DNA from: Neoceratodus forsteri
Lineage: Eukaryota; Chordata; Ceratodontiformes; Ceratodontidae
Reading direction: 5' to 3'
DNA: 64,000 bases
Assembly (NCBI GenBank): GCA_016271365.2
Contig: CM057450.1
Location: forward strand, 1,800,052,967-1,800,116,966
In this document: piece after piece, positions 1 through 10,671 of the stretch
Layout: every line of letters starts with the position of its first letter
Position numbering within the stretch: the stretch's first letter is position 1
Program-made: the position numbers and the translations under genes
The notes under the pieces: generated by a model
The model's database searches: none
The model's input: only the letters and a program-made list of their open reading frames with translations
Told to the model about the DNA's origin: nothing

Positions 1-1154
1 ACTAAACTCATAGATTTCTTTGACTGGGTAACCAGAGTGGTGGACCAAGGGGAGCATTTGATGTTGCCTACCTTGACTTCAGCAAAGCTTTCAATACTGT
101 TCCACATAGAAGATTGATTAATAAGCTAGGTAGGCTCGGGGTGGGTCAGAAGTTGGTCAACTGGGTGGGAAACTGGTTGACGGACAGAAAACAGAGAGTG
201 GTGGTAAACGATATACAGTCAGAAGAGATGCAAGTCACAAGTGGGGTACCTCAGGGATCAGTCCTGGGGCCAGTCCTCTTCAATATCTTCATCAGTGACA
301 TTGCAGATGGACTGGAAGGTAAGGTTTGTCTGTTTTCAGATGACACCAAGATCTGCAACAGAGTAGATGATCCAGATGGTGTAAGCAGAATGAGAAGAGA
401 TCTGGATAAACTAGCAAAATGGTTGGAAGAGTGACAACTGGGGTTTAATGCAAAGAAGTGCAAAATCATGCACATAGGGAAGAGAAACCCTGGAGCCACC
501 TATAGGCTGGGAGTGGTGTTGCTGGCAGTCACAAAGGAAGAAAGAGACTTGGGCATCATCATCATCACTGATGACCTGAAATCATCCAAGCAGACCACTA
601 AAGCAGTAGGTAAGGCCAAGGGGATGTTAGGGTGTATTAGCAGGGGTATCAAAAGTCGGAAGAGGGAGGTAATAATCCCTCTTTACAAGACACTGGTTAG
701 GCCCCATCTGGAATATTGCATGCAGTACTGGAGGTCACACCTTCACAAGGACATTAACCAAATTGAGGCACTCCAGAGAAGGGCAACCAAAATGGTGCAG
801 GGACTGCATCAGAAAACATATGAGGACAGATTAACAGAGCTCAATATGTATTCCACAGAGCAAAGGAGGGAGAGAGGTGATATGATCAAAACATTCAAAC
901 ATCTTAAGAGCATTAACAAGGTGAAAGAATCTAGCATGTTTCAATATAAGAAAAATAGCAGGACAAGAGGACACAGCATGAGATTAGAGGGAGGCCGATT
1001 AAGGGGTAATGTGAGGAAGTTATTTTTCACAGAAAGGGTGGTGGATGCATGGAACGGCCTATCTCAGGAAGTGGTGGATATGAATACAGTGCAGGGCTTC
1101 AAACAGGCATGGCATAGGCATAAGGGAGCAATACAGATGAGTATGAATAAATAG
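1..1154 (+). pseudogene. CR1 reverse transcriptase, broken
   Basis: RT palm motifs in order: LDFSKAFNTVPH (about 72-107), [15 protein letters not shown] (about 240-284) and FSDDTK where YADD is expected (about 334-351). The tail carries the CR1 C-terminal pattern with LVRPHLEYCMQYWR (about 694-735) and FFTERVVDAWN (about 1024-1056). The part before position 55 lies in another frame, a one-base shift just before the first motif. A single TGA at 432-434 then interrupts an otherwise open frame running to 1156; relatives have Trp at that spot. The first D of the YADD box is still present, but the enzyme cannot be made whole from this copy. Confidence 0.85.
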
Positions 1155-1262
1155 GTCATTGACAGAGCAAAGGCCGATGGCACATTTATAAGGTAGAAAA
1201 ATAAGTGGTCAGACTGGATGGGCCTTGCAGTCCTTATCTGCCATAAACTTCTGTGTTTCTAT
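1..1262 (+). mobile_element. CR1-type LINE, 3' half (cut by window edge)
   Basis: A non-LTR retrotransposon carrying the middle and C-terminal parts of reverse transcriptase (RT) and a short 3' UTR. The 3' end reads into GACTGGATGGGCCTTGCAG and a terminal TTCTGTGTTTCTAT repeat, the style of 3' end used by CR1-family LINEs in place of poly(A). The 5' side is lost at the window edge. On its right it abuts an older LINE on the minus strand, whose RT stops in mid-domain at the join, so this CR1 probably inserted there. Family placement is by motif and tail, not by database comparison. Confidence 0.85.
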
Positions 1263-1800
1263 ACTGAACAAAACTGGGCCCAAAATTGAGCCCTGAGGGA
1301 CCCCACTAGTTGCATCTTTCTTATTTGATGCAAATCCATTAATTTTGACACTTTGTACACAAACTTTTAGCCAGTTGCTTATCCACCATACCAATAAGTG
1401 GCTGAAACTGAGTTTCAACAACTTAGTGATCAAAGTAGTATGCAGGGTCTTATCCAAGGGTTTAAAAAATCCATTAGGCTCACATCTGAAGAGCACCTCC
1501 TGTTGAGGTTTTCACTGATCTTCTCATCAAAGGTGGTCAAATTTGTAGTGCAAGACCTTCCTTTCTGGAACCCATGTTGCTTGATGTCAGAAATATTCAA
1601 GTTGATTTTTTACTTATCTAGTCTGGCCTGTAAGAGTCTTTCTATATTTTACAAGGGATAGAAGTAAGACTGATGGGTCTATAATTTTCAAGTCTAGTTT
1701 TAGCTCCCTTCTTAAATATAGGTGTCACATTAGCTGATCTCCGGTCAGATGGCACAATCCCACTTTCCAAAGATTTATTGAAAATAATGATTAAAGGAAA
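1263..1800 (-). pseudogene. LINE reverse transcriptase, N-terminal half, degraded
   Basis: Minus-strand translation of about 1765-1655 gives ANVTPIFKKGAKTR followed by LENYRPISLTS, the standard entry to a LINE RT domain. A second block near 1496-1265 gives the KINGFASNKK stretch and then TSGVPQGSILGPVLF. Stops and shifts lie between the blocks. The catalytic YADD and everything after it are missing because the element is cut at about 1262. Confidence 0.75.
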
Positions 1801-1954
1801 TGCTAGTATATGAGATCCAGCTTTTAGTAGCTTAGGACGTATGTTATCTGGACTGGGGCGGTGGATATTTTAACATTCTGCAATTCCTTTTGTACCTCAG
1901 TCACGGATAAATTATAATGACTATTTGTAATATTACAGTTAATGTTAGAACAGT

Positions 1955-2152
1955 CTACCATAGGGGCAAATACTGAACCAAAATAGTTATTGAAGCTGTC
2001 AGCCGTTTTATCGTTATCATATTTCCATTTTCGTTGACAGATTCTATAATGTTTGGCGGTGATCTGTTAGAGTTCATGTAAGAACATAGAAATTTGATCT
2101 CTTTGCTATGTGCAATCTTAAATTCCATTTTATATCTTGCTTTCCTAATCAT
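1955..2152 (-). pseudogene. LINE EN-RT linker fragment
   Basis: An open stretch of 65 codons with basic residues (MIRKARYKMEFKIAHSKE) lying between the EN and RT parts of the same minus-strand LINE. Such basic linkers join EN to RT in CR1/L2 elements. It has no motif of its own and is assigned from position and composition. Confidence 0.5.
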
Positions 2153-2296
2153 TTTTTCAATAATTGTTGTGCTTTGATATAATGTGCTTTGTTAGAAGCT
2201 GACGGACACTGTTTATATTTTCTATATGCTTTAAGTTTAAGCTTTAGTTGTCTTTTAATTTCCAGAGTCATCCAGTTAGGTATCTTACCCTCTTTA

Positions 2297-3232
2297 TTAA
2301 TTATATTTGTTTCTTAAAGGGACAAACTTATCAACTGTGGAAGTTATAATATCCTTGAGGCACTTCCATGCTTCTTCTGTCCCTAAATTGAGAAGTAATC
2401 TATACCAGTCTATACTACTAAGGTGGTTGATGGCAAGGTTTAAATTGGCCTCGTTATAATTCCTTATTTTAGTTTTAATATTAGAAGGGTTTGATTTGCA
2501 ATACTTTAGTGAGCAAGCAATCATATTGTGATCGCCATTCCCCAGTGGTGGTAGCATACCAACATTGCTTAAGAGATGACTGACGTTGGTTAGAATTAAA
2601 TCTAAGGTGTTAGTGCCTCTGGTTGGTTCAAAAACCATCTGTTCTAGGTTGCTGTTGATGGCCATATCCAAGAAAAGGGATTCAAGTTCAGATTTTGCTT
2701 TTAAGTTAGCCCAATCAATACCTGGGAGATAGAAATCTCCCATTATGATTATGTTGCCTTGTCCTGATGCTTGTGTTATCTCTTGACAACGAGCAGCTGT
2801 GTCTTCTTAATGAGATCCCAGAGGCTTATAACAGTTTCCAAGAAGGATAGGTGGGTCACCTGAAAGTTTTAATTGTACCCAGATAGTGTCCACATTGTTT
2901 GTTGTTTGCTTAAAATGCTAAACTGAATGTGACGGGATTGAATTGGACACGTATATACATACGCCACCCCCTATTCTGTGATTTCTAACTTTGTTATATA
3001 ACTTAAAGCCAGAAATATCCCTTATCCAATTAGCTGAATCATCCCACCATGTTTCAGTGATTGCCACCACGTGGATATAATAATGTTTTATGAGTGTTTC
3101 TAATTCACTCTTCTTAATGATGTTGAAGCTCCTAGCATTAGTTAATAAGATATTGTAGCTTCCTTTCTGTTGTTTTTCACCTAAGTATGGATAATTAAAA
3201 CTCTTAACCTGGATGCCAGGTGCAGGCCCCAC
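2297..3232 (-). pseudogene. LINE apurinic-type endonuclease, two pieces
   Basis: The N-terminal piece (about 2918-3232) contains NILLTNARSFNIIKKSELE and VVAITETWW, matching EN blocks with the catalytic Asn and Glu. The C-terminal piece (2297-2743) contains MGDFYLPGIDWAN (metal-binding Asp), GTNTLDLILTN and PLGNGDHNMI, where the usual S-D-H triad reads G-D-H. Between the pieces, about 2744-2917, the frame is lost. In life this domain nicks target DNA to start target-primed reverse transcription. Blocks are recognisable but the gene is dead. Confidence 0.8.
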
Positions 3233-3369
3233 CCCCTACTTCCTAGTTTAAGCAATTTTTTTATGTATGCTGCAATTTTCTTACCCAGTAGATTACTTGC
3301 TCTATTACTTATATGCAGTCCATCCCAGCAATAAAAGTTGGGATGATTTTCAAATTTTTCCCAGTGCAT
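3181..3369 (-). pseudogene. ORF1 esterase C-terminal remnant
   Basis: The 62-codon stretch contains WDGLHISNRASNLLGKKI. The D-G-L-H motif followed by a short helix is the last block of the SGNH esterase found in ORF1 of CR1/ZfL2 LINEs; the intact-motif relative in this window lies at 59.6-60.3 kb. It sits just upstream of EN in the minus-strand LINE, where ORF1 should end. The GDS and GxND blocks are not visible here, so the call depends on one motif and on position. Confidence 0.6.
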
Positions 3370-3540
3370 TAGGCATGTAAACCCTCGGTTCAGACTGCAT
3401 AATCTAAGCTAGTTATTTCTTTTCTTAATTTTCATGGACATAAGTGGTGTGGCTCTGAGTATAGGATGAATCTCAGAGAATATAACATCACATCCTTTTG
3501 CTACCAGAAGCTACACTTCTGGAACTTTCTTCAAAAAAAT

Positions 3541-3700
3541 CTAGGGGGTAGGTCTGACAAAGCCTTTTGCACAGAACCCATTCTGACTCTCTCCTACTAG
3601 TTTGTATTTATCCAGATGCATACTGATGCTGCCATTGAAAATGGTCTCCAGTATTTTACTTGGACTGGAAGTCAGGCTACCTGATTTCTTTCCCTGGGTG
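3541..3700 (-). pseudogene. LINE RT fragment
   Basis: Minus-strand reading gives SLTSSPSKILETIF and then HLDKYKLVGESQNGF, the stretch between the 'PISLTS' and 'QHGF' blocks of CR1/L2-group RTs. Only about 50 codons are recognisable; before and after them nothing matches RT. It may be a leftover of the LINE to the left or a separate insertion. Confidence 0.65.
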
Positions 3701-5010
3701 TACCTCCCCTCCCCCCAACACGTCCTCCTTTTAGTCGCTACTGGGCAGATCCTCATTCCACAACAAACCTGCTGCCACATTACCCTCTCCCCAAAACTGC
3801 CCAAGATGGGGCCTTTCTATTCAGTGCCTGGGCAGGTGACTTCAATGATTGAGTTGCCGATGGTGGAGAGGGGGTCTGGAGGCACCTGGATTAGCCCCCA
3901 GAGGCTGAAGTCAGCTAACCCTGGACATTGGTTCTAGTCTAGTTGCCCTGCCTGCCTTTTACCCCCCCTTCCCATTTTCTGTGCCCTCCTACTGAGGATA
4001 CAGCAGCATCCCTGGTGCTGGTATGCATGATGTACCGATACTTGTGTCCTTCCATTATACATGGGTTCTCAGCTGCACCACTCTTGTCACCCTTGTGGCT
4101 GTATGCAGCAGAAGACACAACCCTTCCACCCTGGAGGGAAAGAACATCCTCTAGAGCTCTCAATCCCTCCTCTGTTGGCCTACAACAGGCTTCAAAATAT
4201 GAACCTATGTTTCCTACATGGCAAGCTATGCATGCTACTACTGTGCTATTGGGCTAGATCCCTGGCTCTACCTTCACCCCCTTTTTTTATTTTTATTCAT
4301 TTTTTATTATGAACATGCCATAGGCAAGTACATTTAATGGTACAGTGGGTATGTCAACACAGAAGTGTTTACCGTCATATTTCTGCATCAAGAACAATAA
4401 AATCTATTATGACACAATGCTGTATATGGGGTACAGAGACAAAGCACTTGACTAAAAATTCCTTCTTGTGTCCTAGCACAGCCAGCCATACTAGGCCTGT
4501 GGTAGAAATTGCAGAACAAGGCAGAATACCAGACAAAAGTTTAGGCCTGGCTATTAAAAGTCATTATTCCCTCATAACTAATACAAAAGGTTAAATAGGC
4601 ATATTGCAGCTCTTCGTAGACACCCCTTGTTTTTCATACATATGAAGACTTTAAAGCTTGCAACGCTCAGTGAATCTATATGAAATAGATAGAACTTATG
4701 CTATATAATATGTCATACAAACAAAACTAACTCACTCTGCCACTCAATTTACTGCTATAATGAAAAGGGAAACTGGCAGGCTCTGGGATAATATAGCCAA
4801 AATTCTAGTCTCAAGTAAGAAAAGTTTTAAAAACAGTCTTGGTGATTCTGGAGTAGCAAACATGCCCAATATCACCCTCATTGTAATCAGTTGTGGTCAG
4901 TGACATTGCTCAGAAATTGTGACACAGGGGAGTCACTGATTGCTCCTGTCTCTGGCAATGTGTATTTGAAAAAACAAATTATTGAGCTGTATATGATATA
5001 AAACGTACTA
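3701..5010. other. No gene recognised
   Basis: About 3700-4270 is C-rich on the plus strand; 4280-4310 is T-rich and could be the reverse-strand tail of a retroposon. The remainder is AT-rich without a credible coding stretch. Short open frames here have no motif and overlap on both strands. Confidence 0.5.
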
Positions 5011-6960
5011 CAGAAACATAGAATCTGCCAGCAGATGAGGATCACTTGGCTCACCTAGTCTGCCCATTTTCCATCGCCTACAGTAACATTACAGATTCTA
5101 CTTGATCTCTAGTTCATTATCCTTCCACCATTCCATTCCCCTAAGGTTTCCTTGTGCCTATTCTGTACACTCTTGAACCCCACTGCTGTTTTCACCTGCA
5201 TCACCTCTGCTGAAAGGCTATCCTAGGCATTCATCACTCTTTCCGTGAAGAAGTACTTCCTCTTATCTCTCCTGAATGTAACCCCCCACAGCTTTATCTC
5301 ATCCCCCCTTGTTCCTGAGCACCTTCTTTTCTGAAAAATACTTACCTTCTGTACCTTATTTACCCCCTTTAGGTATTTAAAGGTCTCTATCATACTCCCC
5401 CTCTTCCTTCTCTCTTTCAGTGTGTACATATTCAGATCCTTTAGTCTCTCCCCCTGTCTCTCCCCTCAGGGCTTCTGATGCATACCCTGCATCATTTTAG
5501 TTGCCATTCTCTGGACCACCTCTACTCTGTCTATATCATTTTAAAGATGTGGTCTCCAGAACTGGATACAGGACTCTATGTGGGGTCTTACCAACAATCC
5601 ATATAGAGGTAACACTGCCTCCCTCTGTCTGCTGGTGATACTCCTCCCTATGCACCCCAGCATCCCACTAGCTCTCCCAACTGCCCTGTCACACTGGCAG
5701 GTAACCTTTAGGTCATCTGACATGATTACCCCCAAGTCTCCTGTTTGGTGGACATCTGTACCACCCCACCTATTTTGTACTCCACCCCCAGGTTTCTGTG
5801 TCCCAAGTGCAATCATTTGCACTTTTTCGCACTGAAGCCCAATTTCCATACTCTTGACCACTCCTCAAGTTTTCTCTGGTCGCTGCTCATCTTTTCCACC
5901 CCCAACCCCGAATGTCCACCCTATTGCAGATTTTTGTGTCATCTGCAAAGAGGCAGATGATCCCTTCCAGCTCCTCTGCAATGTCACTTATAAAGACATT
6001 ACAGAGGACTGGTCCCAGCACTGATCCCTAAGGCACCCTGCTGGTCACCCTCCCTTCCTTGGAATGAACTCATTTTACCACCACCCTCTGCCACCTGTCC
6101 CCAATTTCTTAATTAACCACCTTTGGACCCACCCCCAAGCTACTCAGCTTGCTTACAAGTCTTCTATGTGGAACAGTGTCAAAAGCCTTACCACAGTCTG
6201 AGTGGGCTATGTCCACCACTCCACCCTGATCTAGTTCCTTGGTCACACAGTCAAATAAATTAATCAGACTCATTTGACAGGACCTCCCTTCCATGAATCC
6301 ATGCTGCCTCAGGTCCTGAAACCCAATGGATTCTAGATATTCCATAATTCTTTCCTTCAACAGTGATTCCATTAACCTTTCCAACGTCGATGATGTTAGG
6401 CTGACTGGCAATATTTGCCTGCCTCTTCCTTGCTACCACTTTTGTGTAGTGAGACTACATCTGCCCTCCTCCAGTCCTCCTGAACCTTTTCTGTTTCCAT
6501 TCAGCTATTAAACAGGACTGCCAGAGGCATAGCCGGTACTTCCCTGAGCTCCCTCAGCACCCTTGGATGCACCCTGTCTGGCCCCATTGCTTTGTTCACT
6601 TTCAGACTGGTGAGTCCCTTCAGGACTGTCTCCTCCAAGAATGGACCAGTGTCCACCTCCCTCCCTCCAATGCTCCTGTTACTTTTTTTGTGGCCCCTCT
6701 CATTCTCTTTCCTCCATGAACATTGACCAAAGGTATTTGTTTAGGATGTCTGCCTATTTCTTTTCCTGGTCCCCATCTGCACAGTCCCCCCTTCCATTTT
6801 TAACCTTACAATCCCACCCCTTGTCTTCCTCTTTCACTTGCATATCTGAAAAATCTCTTGTCTCCTTTCCTTCCTGCCTGGGCTATTTTCTCTTCTGTTT
6901 GCACCTTTGTACTCCTTACTGCTCTCCCTGCCTCTTTCCATTTCCCCTGATACACTTCCT
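5011..6960 (-). mobile_element. CR1-type LINE, 3' two-thirds
   Basis: The 3' end lies at 5011, where the plus strand reads CAGAAACATAGAATCTGCC, the reverse complement of a CR1 tail. Going up in coordinate come the C-terminal RT tail, RT palm, RT N-terminus near 6411, and then the long charged EN-RT linker to about 6960. The right end meets a plus-strand LINE at about 6961; I see no target duplication there. The 5' part (ORF1, EN) is absent, the usual 5' truncation. Confidence 0.8.
5223..6411 (-). pseudogene. CR1 reverse transcriptase, broken
   Basis: Pieces in order on the minus strand: MPVSLTSSTLERLME and QHGFMEGRSCQMSLI (6411-6240), KAFDTVPHRRLVSKL (about 6190-6145), the thumb block GDLGVIMSDDLK with PLYGLLVRPHIE (5861-5541), and the tail YFFTERVMNA (5223-5252). 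The segment 5870-6100, which should hold the PQGS and YADD blocks, is out of frame. Stops and shifts make it non-functional. Confidence 0.8.
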
Positions 6961-7191
6961 TATCCCGAGAGACTGGTCAAGGTACAGAGAACTCCGGAAT
7001 AAATGCAAAAGAGAAGTTACCTAAGAAACCTAAAAGAAAGTAATCTAGCAGATCTAAAACAGTTCTGGTCCCAGATAATTGCTCTTCTAAAGGGATGGAC
7101 CACACAAAACAATTGTGAAATACTAGTCAATGATAAACATGTAGTAACCCCAGGGACTTAGCCATGGTGCTGAATTCCTTTTTCACCAACC

Positions 7192-8226
7192 TTGATAGAT
7201 TCAAGAACTATCCTCTGGACTCCTCATCCCTACCCCCTGAACCTACAACAAAGCAATCTCCCATATCCTAACTTCCATTTCAGACTTGTGAAAAGGAAGG
7301 AACTGCTGTTACTCCTTAAGAGTCTGAAAACAACTGGGGCCGCTGGTTATGACAAACTCAACCTGAAATTCCTTAACCTTTCAGCACCAGCAATAGCCTC
7401 CCCTATAGCTATACACTTTAACAGATTTATTCTTGAAGGCAAAGTTCCTGGAACCTGGAAACTAGCCCTTGTGACACCAGTGTACAAAGATGGGGCACAA
7501 GAGAAAGTTGAAAATTACCACAGAATCTCTATCCTCTGAACCTTAAGTAAACTGCTTGAGAGACTAGTCTACAACCAAGTTATTGATTACATTGTACAGC
7601 ACAACTTAAGTACTGCAAGCCAGCATGGCTTCCTAAAGAACCATGGGACTTACACTGCTTTTGTCCACCTAACATGTCCACAGACATTCTGGAGGCACTA
7701 GACAATGGCCATGTGACTGTTTCAGTCTTTATAAACCTGACTAAGGCCTTCAATCTAGTGAATCTCCAGTCACTCCTCTCTAAACTAAACTCACTAGGAT
7801 TAGACAACTTGTCTCTGTGGTGATTTCCAGATTGCCTAACAGACAGGTCTCAGTTTGTGAAATGGAAGGGTGATCTGTCAGGCAAGCCCACTATCCTAGA
7901 TGGGGTCCTGCAGCGATCAATAGTAGACCCATTATTGTTCTCACTCTATGTCAATGAGATGTCAAATAACTGGGGAAGCAAACTTGTTGCTTTATGCAGA
8001 CAATGCAGTTATACATCATAGTTTAAAAGAAGTCACTAAACTGAATGGCCTGCTCACTAGAGACTTGCATATACTCAAAAACTGGCCACAAAAAATCAAG
8101 TTGGTCCTCAACAGCAAAAACACAAAGGCCATCATCTTTGAACTGTGCTGGCTGAGACCCCAGCCAGCACAGAACCTAAAGTCTAGGCCCACAAATGCAG
8201 CACTTATTAAATCCTTCCTTCTCTGA
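7192..8226 (+). pseudogene. Family X LINE RT, N-terminal and palm part
   Basis: The entry block is ALVTPVYKDGAQEKVENYHRI near 7468-7530. A degraded middle follows (GCCAGCATGGCTTCCT encodes the 'SQHGF' block near 7617). The active-site block at about 7989-8000 reads YADN where YADD is expected, which would remove a catalytic Asp. Frames change several times, and the reading ends where the CR1 interrupts at about 8248. Confidence 0.75.
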
Positions 8227-8248
8227 CGGATCCCAGATTGAGGTAGTA

Positions 8249-9512
8249 ACATAGAAACATAGACTTTGACTGCAGACCAGGACCACTAGGCCCATCTAGT
8301 CTGCCCATTTCCCTACCTACAGGATAGGGCACAGATCCTAGTTAACCAACAGCCTATTTCTTCCTACCCCCTACAAGAATTGCCTTATGTCTGTCCCATG
8401 CATTCTTGAATTCTCCCCCAGTTTTAGACCCACAACCTCCTCAGAAAGGCTGTTCCATGCATCCACTACCCTCTCTGTGAAGTAATACTTCCTCACATTG
8501 CCCCTGAACCGCCCCCCTTCTATCTTTAAATTGTGTCCCCTTGTTCTTGCAAGTCTCTTTTTCTGAAAGATGCTACCCTCTCGGACTTTGTTGATTCCAC
8601 TGAGGTACTTAAAAGTTTCTATCATGTCCCCTCTCCCTTCTTTCCTCAAGGGTATACATATTAAGCTCCTTTAGTCTCTCCTACGGCTTCTCTTGCAGAC
8701 CCTGCACCATTTTAGTTGCCCTCCTCTGGACTGCCTCTATCCTTATGGAGATGGGGTCTCCAGAACTGGACACAGTACTCCAGATGGGGTCTCACCAACT
8801 GTCTGTACAGAGGGATAACAAATTCCTGTTTTCTGCTGATGATGCCTCTCCCTATACATCCCAGTATACCCCAGCCCTCTCTACTGCCTTCTCACATTGC
8901 TTGCTAACCTTAAGGTCATCTGATATGATTACCCCCAGGTCCCTTTCCCTTTTTGTTGTTGTTACTACCTCCCCACCCATTGTGTATTCTTCCTCTGTGT
9001 TCTTGTTTCCCAGGTGCATTATTTAGCACTTCTTGCATTGAATCCTAGCTGCCATACTTCTGACCATTCCTCCAACCTTGCCAAGTCCCTTTTCATCCTT
9101 TCACGCTCCTTGTGTATCAACTCTGTTGCAGATCTTTGTGTCATCTGCAAAAGGCATACTTTCCTTCCAGTCCTCTGCAATGTCACTGATGAAGACATTA
9201 AAAGGACTGGACCCAATACTGAACCCTGTGGTACCCCACTAGTAACTCCCCTTTCTTCAGAGTGGACTCCATTTACAATTACCTTCTGTGTCCTGTTGTC
9301 CAGCCAATGTTTTACCCAGGCTACCACCCTGGGTCCCACTCCCAGGCTGGTTAATTTGACTATTAATCTTTTGTGTGGGACTGTGTCAAATGCCTTGCTA
9401 AAGTCTAGGTAGGTCTTGTCCACAGCCCCTCCCTGGTCTACTACTTTGGTCACCCAGTCAGAGAAATCTATTAGATTCGTCTGACATGACCTTCCCACTG
9501 TGAACTCATGCT
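8249..9512 (-). mobile_element. CR1-type LINE, nested in family X LINE
   Basis: The 3' tail lies at 8249 (plus strand ACATAGAAACATAGAC) and RT extends up to about 9512, where it stops in the 'QHGF' block. It cleanly divides the RT of the surrounding plus-strand LINE, whose thumb resumes right after it. Flanks share only TAGTA (about 8244 and 9512), too short to claim a target duplication. The insertion is younger than the family X copy it splits. Confidence 0.82.
8371..9498 (-). pseudogene. CR1 RT, broken
   Basis: The upstream piece (9019-9498) holds [27 protein letters not shown] and [14 protein letters not shown]; its frame is then lost before the YADD region. The downstream piece (8371-8649) holds the CR1 tail block FTERVVDAWNSLSEEVV. 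The thumb block between them is scattered over frames. Compared with the CR1 at window start it covers the same region, also with frame breaks. Confidence 0.8.
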
Positions 9513-10130
9513 AGTAGACTCTATAAGGTATCTGGGAGTCCTCCTGGACCAAGACATAACTTTTAAGGTCCATGTTGAAAACCTCAGTAAATCCTTGCAC
9601 CAAAAAATTGGTCTCCTATACAGGTTAAGCCGATACCTCAGCAAAGAGTTGCATCTAAAAATTGCCAATTGCACACTTCTGCCCACTCTACTCTATGGCT
9701 CCCCAGTCCTACACTCTGTTAGAAGCATAGAATTAGAAAAGCTCAAATCCTCGTATCATGCAATAGGATGGTTTGCCATAAGGGTCGGCTCCTTAAAAAC
9801 ACCACTGCAGAGTGCTCCAAACCCTAAACTGGCCCTCACTCAATGGAAGGATGGAGTTCTCCATGCTATCCCTAGCCTTTAAGCTGAGAAGCAACAAAGA
9901 CCCCCCAGTCTCAAAGACCTAATAACAATTAAACCACAAAGGCATCCTTCCCCAGAACATCCAGTCAAATGCTCCTCCAGATCCCTAAAGTCAAGACACA
10001 ATAAAGCAAAAGGTACTTTGCTACATCAATTCTGATCATTTGGAATGCTCCTTCCAACAATATACAAGAGAGTTCCACATTTGAGGGCTTCAGAAAAGTC
10101 CTAAAGGTGCACTTATTAGAACGTAGCTTC
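9508..10130 (+). pseudogene. Family X LINE RT, thumb and C-terminal tail
   Basis: Open from 9508 to 9882 with YLGVLLDQDITF, KIGLLYRLSRYLS and LLPTLLYGSPVLHS. After a frame change, about 10030-10115 reads LIIWNAPSNNIQE and GFRKVLKVHLLE, the 'WNSLP' tail block common to L2/CR1-group RTs. It is the continuation of the RT at 7192-8226 and shows where the CR1 landed. Confidence 0.75.
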
Positions 10131-10540
10131 TGTAACTCTTACCATTATCAAGCTCCTTGCCACTGTTGCAGAACAAGCTTTAAAAATGATCCTTCTATGT
10201 AGTTGTACAGTGAGCCTAATCAAAGCTTCCAGAGGCCACATATTGCTAAATGAGAATGGATCCTAATCTGTAATTGGAAAATACTGTTATTCTGTCCTAT
10301 TAAATTATTTATAAATTGAGTATTGTATGTATATTATCTAGCAATGTATCCTGGTAACTTATCTTGATCATTGTACTGTACTCATCCAGTCTATTGCTTC
10401 ATTGTATTCATTCCTATCAAAACTAATGCTTGTGAGTTATCTCTGTAATTAATCCCAGGTTGCCCCTGAAAAAGGGCCTTCCACAAGCCCAGTGGGTTTA
10501 CCCCATCAACAAAATTCAAATAAAAAATAAAATAAATCAT

Positions 10541-10671
10541 TCCATTACACCAGCTCGGAAGTGGTAGGAAGAGTGAGCATAGGGGAGCCAATAGGATCCA
10601 GCAACCATAACTCTATATGGTTCAACCTAGCCCTTGGAACAAGTAAGCCCTCATCAAAGGCAGATGTTTGT
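10541..10671. other. Short spacer, nothing recognised
   Basis: Unique-looking sequence between the A-rich end of one LINE and the reversed A-rich end of the next. No open frame and no repeat seen. Confidence 0.4.

Larger units (their letters stand above)
1263..3420 (-). mobile_element. Older CR1/L2-group LINE (ORF1 end, EN, RT), truncated in RT
   Basis: Read on the minus strand from 3420 downward, the order is: end of an ORF1 esterase-like domain, apurinic-type endonuclease (EN), linker, RT. RT ends abruptly at about 1262 just after SGVPQGSILGPVLF, where the neighbouring CR1 begins. Many stops and shifts separate the pieces, so this is an old copy. The EN wording (MGDFYLPGIDW, GTNTLDLILTN) and an ORF1 ending in a D-G-L-H motif place it in the CR1/L2 group of the Jockey superfamily; I cannot name the exact family. 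Confidence 0.75.
6961..10540 (+). mobile_element. L2-like LINE (family X), split by a CR1
   Basis: Starts in the EN-RT linker with DWSRYRELRNKCKREVT (about 6970-7020), continues through RT to about 8248, is interrupted by a minus-strand CR1, and resumes at about 9513 with the thumb block YLGVLLDQDITF. The 3' UTR ends near 10540 in CCCTGAAAAAGGGCC, GCCCAGTGGGTTTACC and an A-rich (AAATA) tail. The same tail appears reversed at 39.5 kb. Related RT stretches are at 37.5-38.2, 39.5-40.4 and 41.5-43.5 kb. L2-like is my best clade guess. Confidence 0.75.

Noticed and set aside
8249..9512. TAGTA as a target duplication of the nested CR1
   Set aside because: Five bases with soft edges are within chance expectation.
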